Assembly (NCBI RefSeq): GCF_000375545.1
Contig: NZ_AQXF01000002.1
Coordinates: 427,829 to 491,828 of the forward strand
Direction: 5' to 3'
Length of the DNA stretch: 64,000 bases
DNA from: Kordiimonas gwangyangensis DSM 19435 = JCM 12864
GTDB taxonomy: Bacteria; Pseudomonadota; Alphaproteobacteria; Sphingomonadales; Kordiimonadaceae
The notes below the pieces were generated by a model. That model was given only the letters and a program-made list of their open reading frames with translations. It did not search any database and was not told the DNA's origin. The position numbers and the translations under genes were made by a program. Shown here in pieces: positions 25,927 to 36,427 of this stretch; position 1 is the stretch's first letter; each line of letters opens with the position of its first letter.

Positions 25927-27014
25927 GATGCAGCTCCCGAGGCAACGTCTGTCGCCATGTCACGGACCTTCATGCCTTCACGACCAAGACGCAGGGTGCC
26001 TTCCACCACCACGCGATCGCCAAGCTCAAGTCCTTCCACCACTTCCACATAACCAGGGCGGCGCAGGCCAAGCTGCACTTCGCGGCGCTTCGCCTCGTCC
26101 CCTTGCATGACAAAGACATATTGGTGCCCCGCGGATGGCACAATCGCCTGTTCCGGCACAGAAAGCCCCTCCCACGAACGGCTGAGCACCTGTACGGTCA
26201 TCAGCAGACCGGGACGAAGCAGGCGGTCCTCGTTTGGCACCTCGGCACGCACAATCACCGAACGAGTAACCGGATCAATACGGCTGTCGATGGTGGTGAT
26301 TTTACCGCTAAATACACGATCCGGATAGGCTGAAACCTTGGCTTCAACGGCCTGGCCCGGCTTGAGGGTTGCGATGAACCGCTCCGGCACCGAAAAGTCG
26401 AGCTTGATCGTATCGATGGCGTCAATCGTTGTGATGGGCTGGTTCGAGGTCACGAGCGAGCCTTCGCTCACCTGCCGCAGGCCCAGAAGCCCATCAAATG
26501 GCGCCACAATACGCTGGTCATCGAGGCGGGCCTTAGCGGCCTGAAGGCGATAACGCGCTTCATCAAGGCGTCGCTGCTCGGTATCAAGCGCGGCGGTCGA
26601 CGCATTGCCCTGTTTCACAAGGTTTTTGATACGCTCAAAGCTGCGCTCAGCTTCCTTGAGGTTGGCTTCCGCCTCGCTCAGTTGCGCACGCTCTTCATCG
26701 TCCTCAAGCTTGATCAGTACGTCACCACGCTTGACCACCTGGCCATCTTCGAACTGCACTTTACTGACGGTATCGGACACCCGTGCGGTCAGGGTCACGC
26801 TCTCACGTGCCCGGGCGGTGCCAAGCGCTTCCACTACGTCTGAGAACTCGCGGGTTTCCACGGGTGTTGATACAACAGTGACAGCACGGCCACCATATTT
26901 GCCGCGCTCATCGCTTGCACCATCTGTCATCAGAAGCCATGCAGCAGCTCCTGCCAGTGCGATGAAAATCGCGAACAAAATTACACGGCCAGATTTCATG
27001 CCACCCTCGTTCAT
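25923..27014 (-). CDS. RND efflux periplasmic adaptor (membrane fusion protein)
   Basis: The 363-residue adaptor links the RND pump to an outer-membrane channel. It has an N-terminal membrane anchor (residues about 8-29), a biotinyl-lipoyl-like domain (VTLTARVSDTVSKVQFEDGQVVKRGDVLIKLED), an alpha-helical hairpin rich in Glu and Arg, and beta-barrel and membrane-proximal domains. GAGGGG five bases before the ATG at 27014 supports this start; a second ATG at 26999 also has a purine-rich leader. It forms a two-gene operon with the pump. No regulator gene is adjacent to explain induction. Confidence 0.9.
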   Translation of the reverse strand: MNEGGMKSGRVILFAIFIALAGAAAWLLMTDGASDERGKYGGRAVTVVSTPVETREFSDVVEALGTARARESVTLTARVSDTVSKVQFEDGQVVKRGDVLIKLEDDEERAQLSEAEANLKEAERSFERIKNLVKQGNASTAALDTEQRRLDEARYRLQAAKARLDDQRIVAPFDGLLGLRQVSEGSLVTSNQPITTIDAIDTIKLDFSVPERFIATLKPGQAVEAKVSAYPDRVFSGKITTIDSRIDPVTRSVIVRAEVPNEDRLLRPGLLMTVQVLSRSWEGLSVPEQAIVPSAGHQYVFVMQGDEAKRREVQLGLRRPGYVEVVEGLELGDRVVVEGTLRLGREGMKVRDMATDVASGAAS

Positions 27015-27205
27015 AAAGACCCCTCGGTACCTAAACTGATGCGGCGACGCTAAACCTCTGTGTTACATGGTCGCCATCACCGGTTACGATAAATCGTCTT
27101 GTTTGGTTTTCCCTAATAATTCAACGGGATAATCAGATTCATTAAGAAAACTTGATCACAACGCTGTGAAGCTGCGACCAACAATGGTTTACAGCCACGA
27201 CATTG

Positions 27206-28090
27206 TTACGTTGTGATACCGGTTACACCCCAACTATTTTCGACGTGCCGTTCAAAATCGGCGGCGAGTTGAGTTGTGCTTGCGGCCAACTGATACCGGG
27301 GCCGAAACAGTGCAAGTCGCCTTTTGTAGTCAAAACCCCGCAGCGGAACAGCTTTTACCCGCTCGTCCACCAGGCTTTCCGGAACAACGGTCCCACCAAT
27401 ACCAGCAGCCACCATAGCGATGGCTCGGCTGTCGTTCGGCGTGCGGTATACAAGGCGCGGACGCACATTCTGGTCGGTAAAATACCGACTGGTCTCCGAT
27501 AGTACCTCACAGCGGCTGCGCACAACCATATAATCTTCGGCAAGCTCCGCGGCACCAACGGCAGGACGGGACGCAAGCCGGTGCCCACTTGGCAGAATGA
27601 ACACATAGCGTTCTTCAAAAAGCGGCAAAGCCTTCTCTTTACCCTCCCCGCGGAAGATGGAGAGCGCGTAATCAAGACTGCGGTCATCAAGCCGGTTCGT
27701 GAGTTCCTGCTCCGTGCCGTCATAGACCTCCACCGTCACTCGCGGTTCTGAACGCTTGTAGGACGCAAGAAGCTCCCCCACGGCCCGGTTCGAAAGCGTG
27801 GTAAGCACGCCGAGCCTGAGAACAGGTGCAGTCGCTGTTTCCTCAAGCGCCTGCATGGCGAGATTACATTCGTGCAGGATAGCCTTGGCCCGCGGCAGGA
27901 AGCGTGTCCCGGCATCGGTCAGGAAAACCCGTCGGTTTGACCGCTCAAAAAGTGCCTGTCCCACCTGAGATTCAAGCTTTTTGATCCCGGCTGAAAGTGT
28001 TGGCTGGGTTACAAAAACACGGTCTGCAGCCCGGGTGAAACTGCCAGTTTCAACCACGGCCAGAAAGTAACGGAGAAGGTATAAATCCAT
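27206..28090 (-). CDS. LysR-type transcriptional regulator beside the liu operon
   Basis: The protein (294 residues from the chosen start) has the LysR winged helix-turn-helix at its N-terminus (MDLYLLRYFLAVVETGSFTRAADRVFVTQPTLSAGIKKLESQVGQALFER) and a periplasmic-binding-like effector domain. It is divergent from the isovalerate/leucine degradation operon, 134 bp away, and is the likely activator or repressor of it. Regulators of liu clusters in gammaproteobacteria are often MerR-type (LiuR), so a LysR here is a variant. Starts at 28102 or 28093 are also in frame; MDL at 28090 fits the family best. A palindrome covers the alternative start codons. Confidence 0.85.
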   Translation of the reverse strand: MDLYLLRYFLAVVETGSFTRAADRVFVTQPTLSAGIKKLESQVGQALFERSNRRVFLTDAGTRFLPRAKAILHECNLAMQALEETATAPVLRLGVLTTLSNRAVGELLASYKRSEPRVTVEVYDGTEQELTNRLDDRSLDYALSIFRGEGKEKALPLFEERYVFILPSGHRLASRPAVGAAELAEDYMVVRSRCEVLSETSRYFTDQNVRPRLVYRTPNDSRAIAMVAAGIGGTVVPESLVDERVKAVPLRGFDYKRRLALFRPRYQLAASTTQLAADFERHVENSWGVTGITT

Positions 28091-28107
28091 CATAGACGCC
28101 ATCTATG
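28091..28107. promoter_or_regulatory. LysR-type T-N11-A palindrome at the regulator start
   Basis: CATAGA-N5-TCTATG is a perfect 6-bp inverted repeat that contains the T-N11-A arrangement typical of LysR regulators. It overlaps the candidate start codons of the LysR gene and lies about 118-134 bp upstream of the liu operon start. This location fits autoregulation plus control of the divergent operon. Confidence 0.55.
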
Positions 28108-28224
28108 GTTTTCATTTTTGCGTTCAATTTTACCAATACACCGCTTTCCCATATATTCCGGTCAAACGCAACCACTTAGCCCGCTCCCCGGGCCATCTAG
28201 CGTGCGCTTTCAGGAGACAAGTAT

Positions 28225-29832
28225 ATGGCTGTTATCACCTCCGGCATCCGCACCGGCACACCGGAATTTGACGCCAACGCCGCGCATATGGACGCTCAGG
28301 TTAAGGACCTGCGCGACAAGATCGCATCCATCAGCCTCGGCGGGCCCGAGCGCGCGCGCGAGAAACATACAGCGCGCGGCAAACTGCTGCCGCGAGAGCG
28401 TGTGAACACACTGCTGGATCCCGGCACTCCGTTCCTTGAGCTGTCGCAACTTGCGGCTTACGGCATGTATGACGCGGATATTGCAGCAGGCGGCGTGATC
28501 ACCGGCATTGGCGTGGTGGAAGGCACCGAATGCATGATCGTGTGCAACGACGCGACGGTAAAAGGCGGCACCTATTATCCGGTCACCGTGAAGAAGCACC
28601 TGCGTGCACAGGAAATCGCCCGGGAAAACCGCCTGCCCTGCATCTATCTCGTGGATAGCGGCGGCGCGAACCTGCCGAACCAGGATGAGGTTTTCCCGGA
28701 CCGCGACCACTTTGGCCGCATCTTCTATAATCAGGCCAACATGTCCGCCATGGGTATCCCGCAAATTGCTGTGGTGATGGGGAGCTGTACTGCAGGCGGC
28801 GCTTATGTGCCCGCGATGGCCGACGAAAGCATCATTGTCCAGAAACAAGGCACCATTTTCCTTGGTGGCCCGCCGCTTGTTAAAGCCGCCACCGGCGAAG
28901 TGGTGTCCGCCGAAGACCTTGGTGGCGGTGATGTACATGCCCGCACATCTGGCGTTGTCGATCACCTCGCGAAAGATGACTATCACGCGCTTGGTCTCGC
29001 CCGAAAAATTGTCGCGAACCTTAACCGCCGCAAGGAAATCCCGGTTAAAACCCGCGAGACTGTCGCGCCGCTTTATGACCCGCGTGAGATTTATGGCGTC
29101 ATCCCCAAGGACACGCGCCAACCCTACGACGTGCGCGAAATCATCGCGCGCATCGTGGATGGTAGCGAATTTGACGAGTTCAAGAAGCTCTACGGTGAAA
29201 CGCTGGTTTGCGGTTTCGCCCACATTCACGGCTTCCCAGTTGGTATTGTCGCCAACAATGGCGTGCTGTTCTCAGAAAGCGCACTCAAGGGTGCGCACTT
29301 TGTCGAGCTTTGTGCACAGCGCGGCATTCCGCTTGTGTTCCTGCAGAATATCACCGGCTTCATGGTCGGCCAGAAATATGAGAACGGCGGCATCGCCCGC
29401 GACGGCGCCAAGATGGTCACCGCGGTGGCTTGCGCCAATGTACCCAAATTCACCATCCTGATTGGCGGCAGCTTTGGCGCTGGCAACTACGGCATGTGTG
29501 GCCGGGCCTACCAGCCGCGTTTCCTGTGGATGTGGCCAAACGCCCGTATCTCAGTCATGGGCGGCGAACAGGCGGCCGGTGTTCTTGCCACGGTGAAACG
29601 CGACGGCATGGAAGCGCGCGGCGAAGAATGGTCTTCGGACGAAGAAGACGCCTTCAAAAAGCCGATCCGCGAAATGTATGAGGAACAGGGTCACCCCTAT
29701 TATGCCAGCGCCCGCCTGTGGGACGACGGCGTGATTGACCCTGCGGACACGCGCCGGGTGCTCGGGCTTGCCCTCTCCGTCTCCATGAACGCGCCAGCCG
29801 AGCCGACGAAGTTCGGCGTCTTCCGGATGTAA
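28225..29832 (+). CDS. liuB: 3-methylcrotonyl-CoA carboxylase, beta (carboxyltransferase) subunit
   Basis: The beta subunit transfers CO2 from carboxybiotin to 3-methylcrotonyl-CoA, giving 3-methylglutaconyl-CoA in leucine breakdown. The 535-residue protein has the two crotonase-like halves of biotin-dependent carboxyltransferases: the N-half around [33 protein letters not shown] and the C-half around [14 protein letters not shown] and [16 protein letters not shown]. Length matches MccB (about 535). AGGAG before the ATG gives a good start. It is the first gene of the liu operon, ten bases before the hydratase; the biotin subunit follows. Confidence 0.95.
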   Translation: MAVITSGIRTGTPEFDANAAHMDAQVKDLRDKIASISLGGPERAREKHTARGKLLPRERVNTLLDPGTPFLELSQLAAYGMYDADIAAGGVITGIGVVEGTECMIVCNDATVKGGTYYPVTVKKHLRAQEIARENRLPCIYLVDSGGANLPNQDEVFPDRDHFGRIFYNQANMSAMGIPQIAVVMGSCTAGGAYVPAMADESIIVQKQGTIFLGGPPLVKAATGEVVSAEDLGGGDVHARTSGVVDHLAKDDYHALGLARKIVANLNRRKEIPVKTRETVAPLYDPREIYGVIPKDTRQPYDVREIIARIVDGSEFDEFKKLYGETLVCGFAHIHGFPVGIVANNGVLFSESALKGAHFVELCAQRGIPLVFLQNITGFMVGQKYENGGIARDGAKMVTAVACANVPKFTILIGGSFGAGNYGMCGRAYQPRFLWMWPNARISVMGGEQAAGVLATVKRDGMEARGEEWSSDEEDAFKKPIREMYEEQGHPYYASARLWDDGVIDPADTRRVLGLALSVSMNAPAEPTKFGVFRM

Positions 29833-29842
29833 GGAGTATCAG

Positions 29843-30637
29843 ATGGTAGACACACTTCTCACCAGCATTGATGAGCGCGGCGTGGCGACGGTGACGTTAA
29901 ACCGGGCGGACGTTCACAACGCTTTCAATGATGACCTGATCTGGGAACTCAATAATGCCTTCACCAAACTGGGTGCGAATGATGACGTGCGCGCGATTGT
30001 GCTAACGGGCGCTGGCAAAAGCTTCTCAGCGGGTGCTGACCTCAACTGGATGAAGGAAGCCGCGAGCTACACGGAAGAGCAGAACATGCGCGACGCGCTG
30101 ACGCTTTCCGGCATGCTTTCGACCCTGAACAGCTGCCCCAAGCCAACGATCGCCATTGTGAACGGCGCTACCTTCGGTGGCGGCGTGGGCCTTGTGTCCT
30201 GCTGTGACGTGGTGATTGCGGTTGAGGACGCCAAGTTTTCGCTCTCTGAAGTGCGACTTGGCCTGACCCCTGCAACCATTTCACCCTATGTTGTGGCCGC
30301 CATCGGCAGCCGCGCGGCCAGGCGCTATTTCCTAACTGCAGAACGTTTTGACGCTGCGGAAGCCCGCCGTATCGGCCTTGTGCATGAAATCGCCCCTACC
30401 CTTCAGGAAGCGTTCAGCCGCGCGCATGTGTTCCTCAAGAACATCCTTGGCGGAGCGCCAGAGGCGCAGAAGGAAGCCAAGGACCTCATCTTCGCGGTCA
30501 TAGATCGTGAGATTACGGACGAGCTGCGCACCGACACCGCCCGCCGCATTGCTGAGCGCCGCGCAAGCGACGAAGGCCGCGAAGGGCTTTCCGCCTTCCT
30601 TGAAAAACGTAAACCGGTCTGGAGTGTCGACGCATGA
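29843..30637 (+). CDS. liuC: Methylglutaconyl-CoA hydratase (enoyl-CoA hydratase family)
   Basis: The enzyme hydrates 3-methylglutaconyl-CoA to HMG-CoA. The 264-residue crotonase-fold protein has the oxyanion region SAGADLNWMKEAA and the second conserved block NGATFGGGVGLVSCCDVVIA ... FSLSEVRLGLTPATISPYVVAAIG. These features resemble LiuC-type hydratases. The call is firmed by position between the two carboxylase subunits. It overlaps the alpha-subunit gene by four bases (ATGA). Confidence 0.92.
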   Translation: MVDTLLTSIDERGVATVTLNRADVHNAFNDDLIWELNNAFTKLGANDDVRAIVLTGAGKSFSAGADLNWMKEAASYTEEQNMRDALTLSGMLSTLNSCPKPTIAIVNGATFGGGVGLVSCCDVVIAVEDAKFSLSEVRLGLTPATISPYVVAAIGSRAARRYFLTAERFDAAEARRIGLVHEIAPTLQEAFSRAHVFLKNILGGAPEAQKEAKDLIFAVIDREITDELRTDTARRIAERRASDEGREGLSAFLEKRKPVWSVDA

Positions 30638-32643
30638 GCATCCGCATCAAAAAACTGCTGGTCGCCAACCGCGGCGAAATCGCCTGCCGGGTAATGTCCA
30701 CCTGCCAGCGTCTTGATATAAAAACCGTCGCCGTTTATTCGGACGCTGACGCAAAAGCCCTCCATGTGGAAATGGCGGACGAAGCCGTCCACATCGGCCC
30801 GGCGCAAGCTTCCGAAAGCTACTTGAAGGCCGACAAGATCATCGCCGCCTGCAAGCTGACAGGCGCAGATGCTGTACACCCAGGTTATGGCTTCCTGTCA
30901 GAAAACCCGAAGTTTGCAGAGGCTTGTGAAGAAAACGGCATCATCTTTGTTGGGCCGTCCGCGGCTTCCATGCGTGCCATGGCCCTCAAGGGTGCTGCGA
31001 AGCATCTGATGGAGGAAGCAGGTGTGCCCGTGGTGCCCGGCTACCACGGTGACGACCAGTCGCTCGAGACTTTGTCAGCCGAGGCTGAGCGTATCGGCTT
31101 CCCCGTGCTGATCAAGGCGGTCGCTGGTGGTGGCGGCAAAGGCATGCGCAAGGTGTTTAACGCCAAGGAACTGCCGTCCGCGATTGAAGGCGCCAAGCGT
31201 GAAGGCGAAAACTCCTTCGGGAACGGCACGCTTCTGATTGAAAAATACATCCAGAAACCGCGTCACATTGAGCTTCAGGTGTTTGGTGACGCTGACGGCA
31301 TGGCCGTTCACCTGCATGAGCGGGACTGCTCCTTGCAGCGCCGCCACCAGAAAGTGGTGGAAGAAGCCCCTGCCCCCGGCATGAGCGCAGAGATGCGCCG
31401 CGCGATGGGCGAAGCGGCGGTCAAGGCGGCTGAAGCCATTGGCTACCAGGGCGCGGGTACGGTTGAGTTTATTGTGGACGTGGAAAACGGCCTCGACGGC
31501 GCGCCTTTCTACTTCATGGAAATGAACACGCGCCTGCAGGTGGAACACCCGGTCACGGAACTGATCACGGGTCAGGATCTTGTGGAATGGCAAATTGGCG
31601 TTGCCGAAGGCAAACCGCTGCCTCTCTCACAGGACGAGATTGACGTGCTGACCGACGGCCACGCCGTTGAAGTGCGCCTCTATGCCGAAGACCCCTATAA
31701 CGATTTCCTGCCGTCCATCGGCAAGGTCGGGCTTTTTGACCCGTTCGCGGACGCGGGTGCCACAGGCCGCATTGACGCGGGCGTTCGCGCTGGTGACGAG
31801 GTATCCATTCACTATGACCCGATGATCGCCAAGCTGATCGCCTGGGGCGAAGACCGCACGCAAGCGATCGATGCGCTTCGCAATCTCGTGCGCGAAACGC
31901 CGGTCACCGGCCTTCGCACCAATCGGGATTTCCTCCTTAAATGCCTGTCAGAACAAGGTTTTATCGACGGTGACGTGCATACCGGCTTCATTGAAGAGCA
32001 CAAGGATGTACTGCTGAAGAAGCCGGAGCCCACTGCCGAGGATTATGCCCTTGCTGCCTTCGCGATTGTGGCGGCACGGCAAGCGCGCGCTCAGGGTGAT
32101 GACCCATGGAAAATCCTCGATGCCTTCCGCCTCAATCTGCCCGCCAGCGAGCAGCTCTGGTTCGACGGCACGGACGGTGACGTGCTGACGGTCCACCTGC
32201 GTGAAGATGGCAGCAAGCTTTCTGCGACAGTCGAAAGCAATGATTTCGAAGCCGAAATCATCGGCTTTGTCGGCGATGTTCTCACCTTCACCATGGGCGG
32301 CAAGCGTGAACGTATGTTTGCGGAAGTCGACGCCGCGCATGTGACCCTGATCAAAGGTGACGCCACCCTCACCCTCGCCCGCCACGCCCGTGATGGCGGC
32401 GGTGACGAGGACGCGGACGGCCCTGGCACCATCCTTTCGCCCATGCCCGGCAAGATTTTGGATGTGAAGGTCGCGGACGGTGACATGGTCGAGAAAGGCC
32501 AGCCGCTCCTGATCATGGAAGCCATGAAGATGGAACAGACCATCACCGCCCCACGGGACGGCAAGGTCACCGGCCTTGGCCTCAAGGCGGGTGACCAGGT
32601 AACCGGCGGCGCCGTGCTGCTGACCATTGCAGATACAGAATAA
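30634..32643 (+). CDS. liuD: 3-methylcrotonyl-CoA carboxylase, alpha (biotin) subunit
   Basis: The alpha subunit carboxylates its own biotin with ATP and bicarbonate. The 669-residue protein has a biotin carboxylase domain ([16 protein letters not shown]-grasp loop [22 protein letters not shown] catalytic region), a linking domain and a C-terminal biotin carrier domain with biotinyl Lys632 in EAMKMEQ. The order matches MccA. Its start overlaps the hydratase stop by four bases and the isovaleryl-CoA dehydrogenase follows after 31 bases. Confidence 0.95.
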   Translation: MSIRIKKLLVANRGEIACRVMSTCQRLDIKTVAVYSDADAKALHVEMADEAVHIGPAQASESYLKADKIIAACKLTGADAVHPGYGFLSENPKFAEACEENGIIFVGPSAASMRAMALKGAAKHLMEEAGVPVVPGYHGDDQSLETLSAEAERIGFPVLIKAVAGGGGKGMRKVFNAKELPSAIEGAKREGENSFGNGTLLIEKYIQKPRHIELQVFGDADGMAVHLHERDCSLQRRHQKVVEEAPAPGMSAEMRRAMGEAAVKAAEAIGYQGAGTVEFIVDVENGLDGAPFYFMEMNTRLQVEHPVTELITGQDLVEWQIGVAEGKPLPLSQDEIDVLTDGHAVEVRLYAEDPYNDFLPSIGKVGLFDPFADAGATGRIDAGVRAGDEVSIHYDPMIAKLIAWGEDRTQAIDALRNLVRETPVTGLRTNRDFLLKCLSEQGFIDGDVHTGFIEEHKDVLLKKPEPTAEDYALAAFAIVAARQARAQGDDPWKILDAFRLNLPASEQLWFDGTDGDVLTVHLREDGSKLSATVESNDFEAEIIGFVGDVLTFTMGGKRERMFAEVDAAHVTLIKGDATLTLARHARDGGGDEDADGPGTILSPMPGKILDVKVADGDMVEKGQPLLIMEAMKMEQTITAPRDGKVTGLGLKAGDQVTGGAVLLTIADTE

Positions 32644-32674
32644 AAATATCCGACCTCAGAGAAGGACCCCGAGA

Positions 32675-33841
32675 ATGTTTGAGTTTCCCCACCTTAAATT
32701 TGGTCACAGCGAAGAAATCGACATGCTGCGTGAAACGGTTGCCCGTTTTGCCCGCGACGAAATCGCCCCGCGCGCCGCAGAGATTGATGAGAAAAACCTA
32801 TTCCCGTCAGACCTTTGGCAGAAAATGGGCGAGCTGGGCATCCTTGGCCTGACAGCTCCTGAAGAATTTGGCGGCGCGGATATGGGTTACCTCGCGCATG
32901 TAATCGCGATGGAGGAAATCAGCCGCGCGTCAGCGAGCGTGGGCCTCAGCTACGGCGCGCATTCGAACCTCTGTGTGAACCAGTTCGTGAAGAATGCGAG
33001 CGCTGAACAGAAGGCGAAATACCTGCCGAAACTGATTTCGGGTGAGCATGTTGGCGCGCTCGCGATGTCCGAACCCGGCGCGGGCTCTGACGTTGTCTCC
33101 ATGCGGTTGAAGGCCGAAAAACGTAACGACGGCTTCATCCTCAATGGTAACAAGATGTGGATCACCAACGGCCCGGATGCGGACGTCCTGATGGTTTATG
33201 CCAAAACGGACATGGACGCAGGCCCGCGCGGCATCACGGCTTTCATCGTTGAGAAAGGCATGAAAGGCTTCTCGACCGCACAAAAGCTGGACAAGCTTGG
33301 CATGCGCGGCTCGAACACCTGCGAGCTGGTGTTCGAGGATTGTTTTGTGCCCTATGAGAATATCGTGAGCGAAGAAGGCCGTGGTGTGAACGTGCTGATG
33401 TCGGGTCTTGATTATGAGCGTGTGGTGCTGTCTGGCGGCCCACTTGGCATCATGCGCGCCTGCCTTGATACTGTGATCCCTTATGTTCACGAGCGAGAGC
33501 AATTCGGCCAACCCATTGGAATGTTTCAGCTTATGCAAGGCAAGCTGGCGGACATGTATGCCGCATGGGGCGCTTGCCGCGCCTATGTCTACGCAGTTGC
33601 GGAGGCGTGCGACCGGGGTGAAACCACGCGTAAAGATGCGGCTGGCTGCATCCTCTACACATCCGAGAAAGCAACCTGGATGGCGGGAGAAGCGATCCGG
33701 GCACTGGGCGGCAACGGCTATATCAACGAATATCCAACCGGCCGCCTTTGGCGCGACGCCAAGCTCTATGAGATCGGCGCCGGCACCTCGGAAATCCGCC
33801 GTATGCTGATTGGCCGGGAACTGTTCAACGAAACCGCCTAA
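32675..33841 (+). CDS. liuA: Isovaleryl-CoA dehydrogenase
   Basis: This FAD enzyme oxidises isovaleryl-CoA to 3-methylcrotonyl-CoA and passes electrons to ETF. The 388-residue protein has the acyl-CoA dehydrogenase pattern: substrate/FAD region [18 protein letters not shown], and the C-terminal [39 protein letters not shown]. The catalytic base appears to be Glu248 ([12 protein letters not shown]), the helix position specific to isovaleryl-CoA dehydrogenases; most relatives use a C-terminal Glu. The ATG at 32675 is chosen; the 16 residues upstream are not family-like. Unusually it is the last gene of the operon. Confidence 0.94.
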   Translation: MFEFPHLKFGHSEEIDMLRETVARFARDEIAPRAAEIDEKNLFPSDLWQKMGELGILGLTAPEEFGGADMGYLAHVIAMEEISRASASVGLSYGAHSNLCVNQFVKNASAEQKAKYLPKLISGEHVGALAMSEPGAGSDVVSMRLKAEKRNDGFILNGNKMWITNGPDADVLMVYAKTDMDAGPRGITAFIVEKGMKGFSTAQKLDKLGMRGSNTCELVFEDCFVPYENIVSEEGRGVNVLMSGLDYERVVLSGGPLGIMRACLDTVIPYVHEREQFGQPIGMFQLMQGKLADMYAAWGACRAYVYAVAEACDRGETTRKDAAGCILYTSEKATWMAGEAIRALGGNGYINEYPTGRLWRDAKLYEIGAGTSEIRRMLIGRELFNETA

Positions 33842-33877
33842 GGGCAAAAAATTGCGCAATACCTGTGCGGAATGTGT

Positions 33878-33943
33878 GCGGGGTTTGTGCGGGAAGTGAG
33901 CGAAAACCGCGCGGGATTTGTGCATGAAATGTGCGAGACCTGC
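33878..33943. repeat. Two tandem 33-bp repeats after the liu operon
   Basis: Two adjacent 33-base units (33878-33910 and 33911-33943) both begin GCGGG and contain TTTGTGC, a GAA and a GAGCGA/GTGCGA core. About 25 of 33 positions agree. A degenerate third copy may precede them. The repeats supply both arms of the downstream terminator-like hairpin. Confidence 0.6.
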
Positions 33944-33957
33944 GCGGTTTTTTTTAT
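33905..33957 (+). terminator. Terminator-like structure of the liu operon
   Basis: AACCGCGC at 33905-33912 can pair with GCGCGGTT at 33942-33949, and eight T follow. The loop is long (29 bases) but structured. It lies about 65 bases after the isovaleryl-CoA dehydrogenase stop. Confidence 0.6.
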
Positions 33958-34147
33958 GGCTTTCCGCCCATTGAACGCAGGACCGATTTTATCACATCTG
34001 GTGCGCCATAAGCAACGCAATGTGACCTAAATGCACCACTCGGACGCAAACACTGCAATCGCTTCTAAGAATGACTTGCGACAAGAAAAACCGGGTGCTA
34101 GCTCCAGCCCGTATTCTGCAACTCATTCTGAATAACTGGAGCTGTTC

Positions 34148-36364
34148 ATGCGTTCATATTTCCGCACTGGTACTTCCCTTCTCTCGCTGGCAATCGCTAC
34201 CCCGACGCTGGCCGAAAGCGCCGCGATTGAATATGCTGACATTGAACGTATCCAGGTGGTGGGCGAATATACCGAACGTGCAAAAATCCCGGGGGCCGCT
34301 ACTCGCCTGAACGAAGAAGACCTCGAAGTCTTCAAATATCAGGACATCCTGCGCACCCTGCGCCTTGTACCCGGCGTGAACATTCAGGAAGAGGACGGCT
34401 TTGGCCTGCGTCCCAACATCGGCCTGCGTGGCTCTGGCGTTGACCGGTCGGCCAAAATCACCCTGATGGAAGACGGCGTACTGATCGCTCCTGCCCCCTA
34501 CGCCGCACCGTCGGCCTATTATTTCCCGACTGCGGCACGCATGCAGGCGGTTGAAGTGCGCAAGGGCTCTGCCGCCGTGAAGTTCGGCCCGCGCTCGGTC
34601 GGCGGCGCCATCAACCTTGTGAGCCGCGCCATCCCTGACGAATTCGGTGGTTTTGCTGACGTGCGCATTGGCGAGGACAATCTCTTCACCACGCATGGCA
34701 GCATTGGCGCCTCGGGTGATCATGTTGGCGGCATGGTGGAATTTTTCAGCTCCTCAAGCGACGGTTTCAAAACCCTGCCGGGCGGCGGGGAAACCGGATA
34801 TGAGATTGAGGATTACCTTGGCAAGTTCCGCATCAAGACGGACGAGAATGCCGAAATCCAGCAGTCGCTGACCCTGAAGCTTTCCAAGACCAACAACGAC
34901 TCTGACGAAACCTACCTTGGCCTTTCGGACCGCGACTTCGCGGCCAATGCTTACCAGCGGTATGCCGCAAGCGCGCTTGACCATATGGACACGAACCACG
35001 AGCAGATCCAGCTGACCCACCAGATGAAAATCGGTGACGTTGAGGTGGTGACCACGGCCTATAAAAACAGCTTCGAGCGTGACTGGTTCAAGTTCAATGA
35101 CCTGCGTGCGACGACAGACAGCTGCGGCAGCACAAGCGGCGCTTTTGTGCTCGCGAACGAGCATATCTGCGCGACGGAACTGGCGTGGCTGAAGGGCGAG
35201 GAAGATAGCCCGGAAGGCGCGATCCGCATTCGCCACAACGCCCGCGCTTACGAAGCCAAAGGCATCCAGTCGCTTGTTGCTTTCCCGTTCACGACCGGTT
35301 CTGCCGAGCATGACCTCGAGTTTTCCGTGCGCTACCACGAGGACTATGAGGACCGGCTGCAGAACGACGAAACCTACACCATGGTGGATGGCGAACTGGT
35401 TTTCGCAGCCGAGACAGCACTGGGCTCCGCAGGCAACCGCCTTGTGGAAGCCGAGGCCTGGGCCTTTTTCGCACAGGACACCATCAATGTTGGCAATTGG
35501 ACGATCGTGCCGGGCATCCGTTTCGAGAGCATTCGCTTGAACCGCACTGACTGGGCTGGCACCGACCCGAACCGCACGGGCGTGGCGACAGCAAAGCCGG
35601 AAACCAAAGTTGACGCTGTCGTTTCGGGCGTCGGCATCAGCTACGCGCTTGATGACAATCTGACCCTGACAGGCGGTGTGTTCAAGGGCTTCAACCCGCC
35701 GGGTGCCGGCAATGCGGACGTGCGCGAAGAAAAGAGCCTGAACGTCGAAGCTGGCGTGATCTATGACAAAAACGGTTTCTATGCCGAGGCAATTGCCTTC
35801 TTCTCAGACTACAGCAACATCCATGGTGACTGTACGGCAGCGTCCGGCCAGCCGGGTGACTGCGATATCGGCGACCAGTTCAACGGCGGCAAAGCGCGCA
35901 TCTACGGCCTTGAAGCCATGGCCGGGTATGCGGTGATGCTGGACGGCGGCTGGACCATGCCGCTGAGCGCAAATTACACCTTCACCGACGCCGAATTCCG
36001 TTCGAGTTTTGACGATGAATTCTGGGGTGGCGTGGTGCGTGGGGACGCCTTCCCCTACCTTTCGCGCCATCAGTTCACCGCAAGCGCGGGCGTGCAAAAT
36101 GACGTGTTCAGCGCCACATTCCAGGTGAATTATGTCTCCGCCGCGCGCACCCAAGCGGGCAGCGGCAGCATTCCTGAGGGGGAGAGAATCGATGGCCGTA
36201 TTGTGGCTGATCTCTCCGCCCACTACCGTCTGACCGAAAATCTCGAGCTTTTTGCCAGCGTCGACAATTTGTTTGATGAAACATACTCCGTCGCGCGCCG
36301 CCCGATGGGCCTTCGCCCGGGCAAACCACGCACGATTATCGGCGGGGCGAAATTCACGTTCTAA
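34148..36364 (+). CDS. TonB-dependent receptor, FecA-like
   Basis: The 738-residue protein has a signal peptide (TGTSLLSLAIATPTLAES), a TonB-box-like DIERIQVVGEY, a plug (LRLVPGVNIQEEDGFGLRPNIGLRGSG ... EVRKGSAAVKFGPRSVGGAINLVSR) and a barrel ending in GGAKFTF. The plug pattern resembles ferric-citrate/siderophore receptors such as FecA, but no anti-sigma signalling extension is seen. A cysteine pair (CTAASGQPGDC) lies in a predicted surface loop. I found no convincing Fur box in the 200 bases upstream, so an iron role is uncertain. It is a single-gene unit with a terminator behind it. Confidence 0.88.
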   Translation: MRSYFRTGTSLLSLAIATPTLAESAAIEYADIERIQVVGEYTERAKIPGAATRLNEEDLEVFKYQDILRTLRLVPGVNIQEEDGFGLRPNIGLRGSGVDRSAKITLMEDGVLIAPAPYAAPSAYYFPTAARMQAVEVRKGSAAVKFGPRSVGGAINLVSRAIPDEFGGFADVRIGEDNLFTTHGSIGASGDHVGGMVEFFSSSSDGFKTLPGGGETGYEIEDYLGKFRIKTDENAEIQQSLTLKLSKTNNDSDETYLGLSDRDFAANAYQRYAASALDHMDTNHEQIQLTHQMKIGDVEVVTTAYKNSFERDWFKFNDLRATTDSCGSTSGAFVLANEHICATELAWLKGEEDSPEGAIRIRHNARAYEAKGIQSLVAFPFTTGSAEHDLEFSVRYHEDYEDRLQNDETYTMVDGELVFAAETALGSAGNRLVEAEAWAFFAQDTINVGNWTIVPGIRFESIRLNRTDWAGTDPNRTGVATAKPETKVDAVVSGVGISYALDDNLTLTGGVFKGFNPPGAGNADVREEKSLNVEAGVIYDKNGFYAEAIAFFSDYSNIHGDCTAASGQPGDCDIGDQFNGGKARIYGLEAMAGYAVMLDGGWTMPLSANYTFTDAEFRSSFDDEFWGGVVRGDAFPYLSRHQFTASAGVQNDVFSATFQVNYVSAARTQAGSGSIPEGERIDGRIVADLSAHYRLTENLELFASVDNLFDETYSVARRPMGLRPGKPRTIIGGAKFTF

Positions 36365-36391
36365 GCGAACTGACAAGCCTAGATTTGAAAG

Positions 36392-36427
36392 CCGGGGAGC
36401 AGCATCTGCTTCCCGGTTTTATTTTAT
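36392..36427 (+). terminator. Terminator after the FecA-like receptor gene
   Basis: CCGGGGAGCAG pairs with CTGCTTCCCGG (11 bp with one G-T pair, loop CAT), followed by TTTTATTTTAT. Position is 27 bases after the stop codon. Confidence 0.85.

Noticed and set aside
33950..34147. Search for a Fur box before the FecA-like receptor
   Set aside because: TTCTAAGAA and other AT-rich bits are present but none reach a convincing 7-1-7 match.
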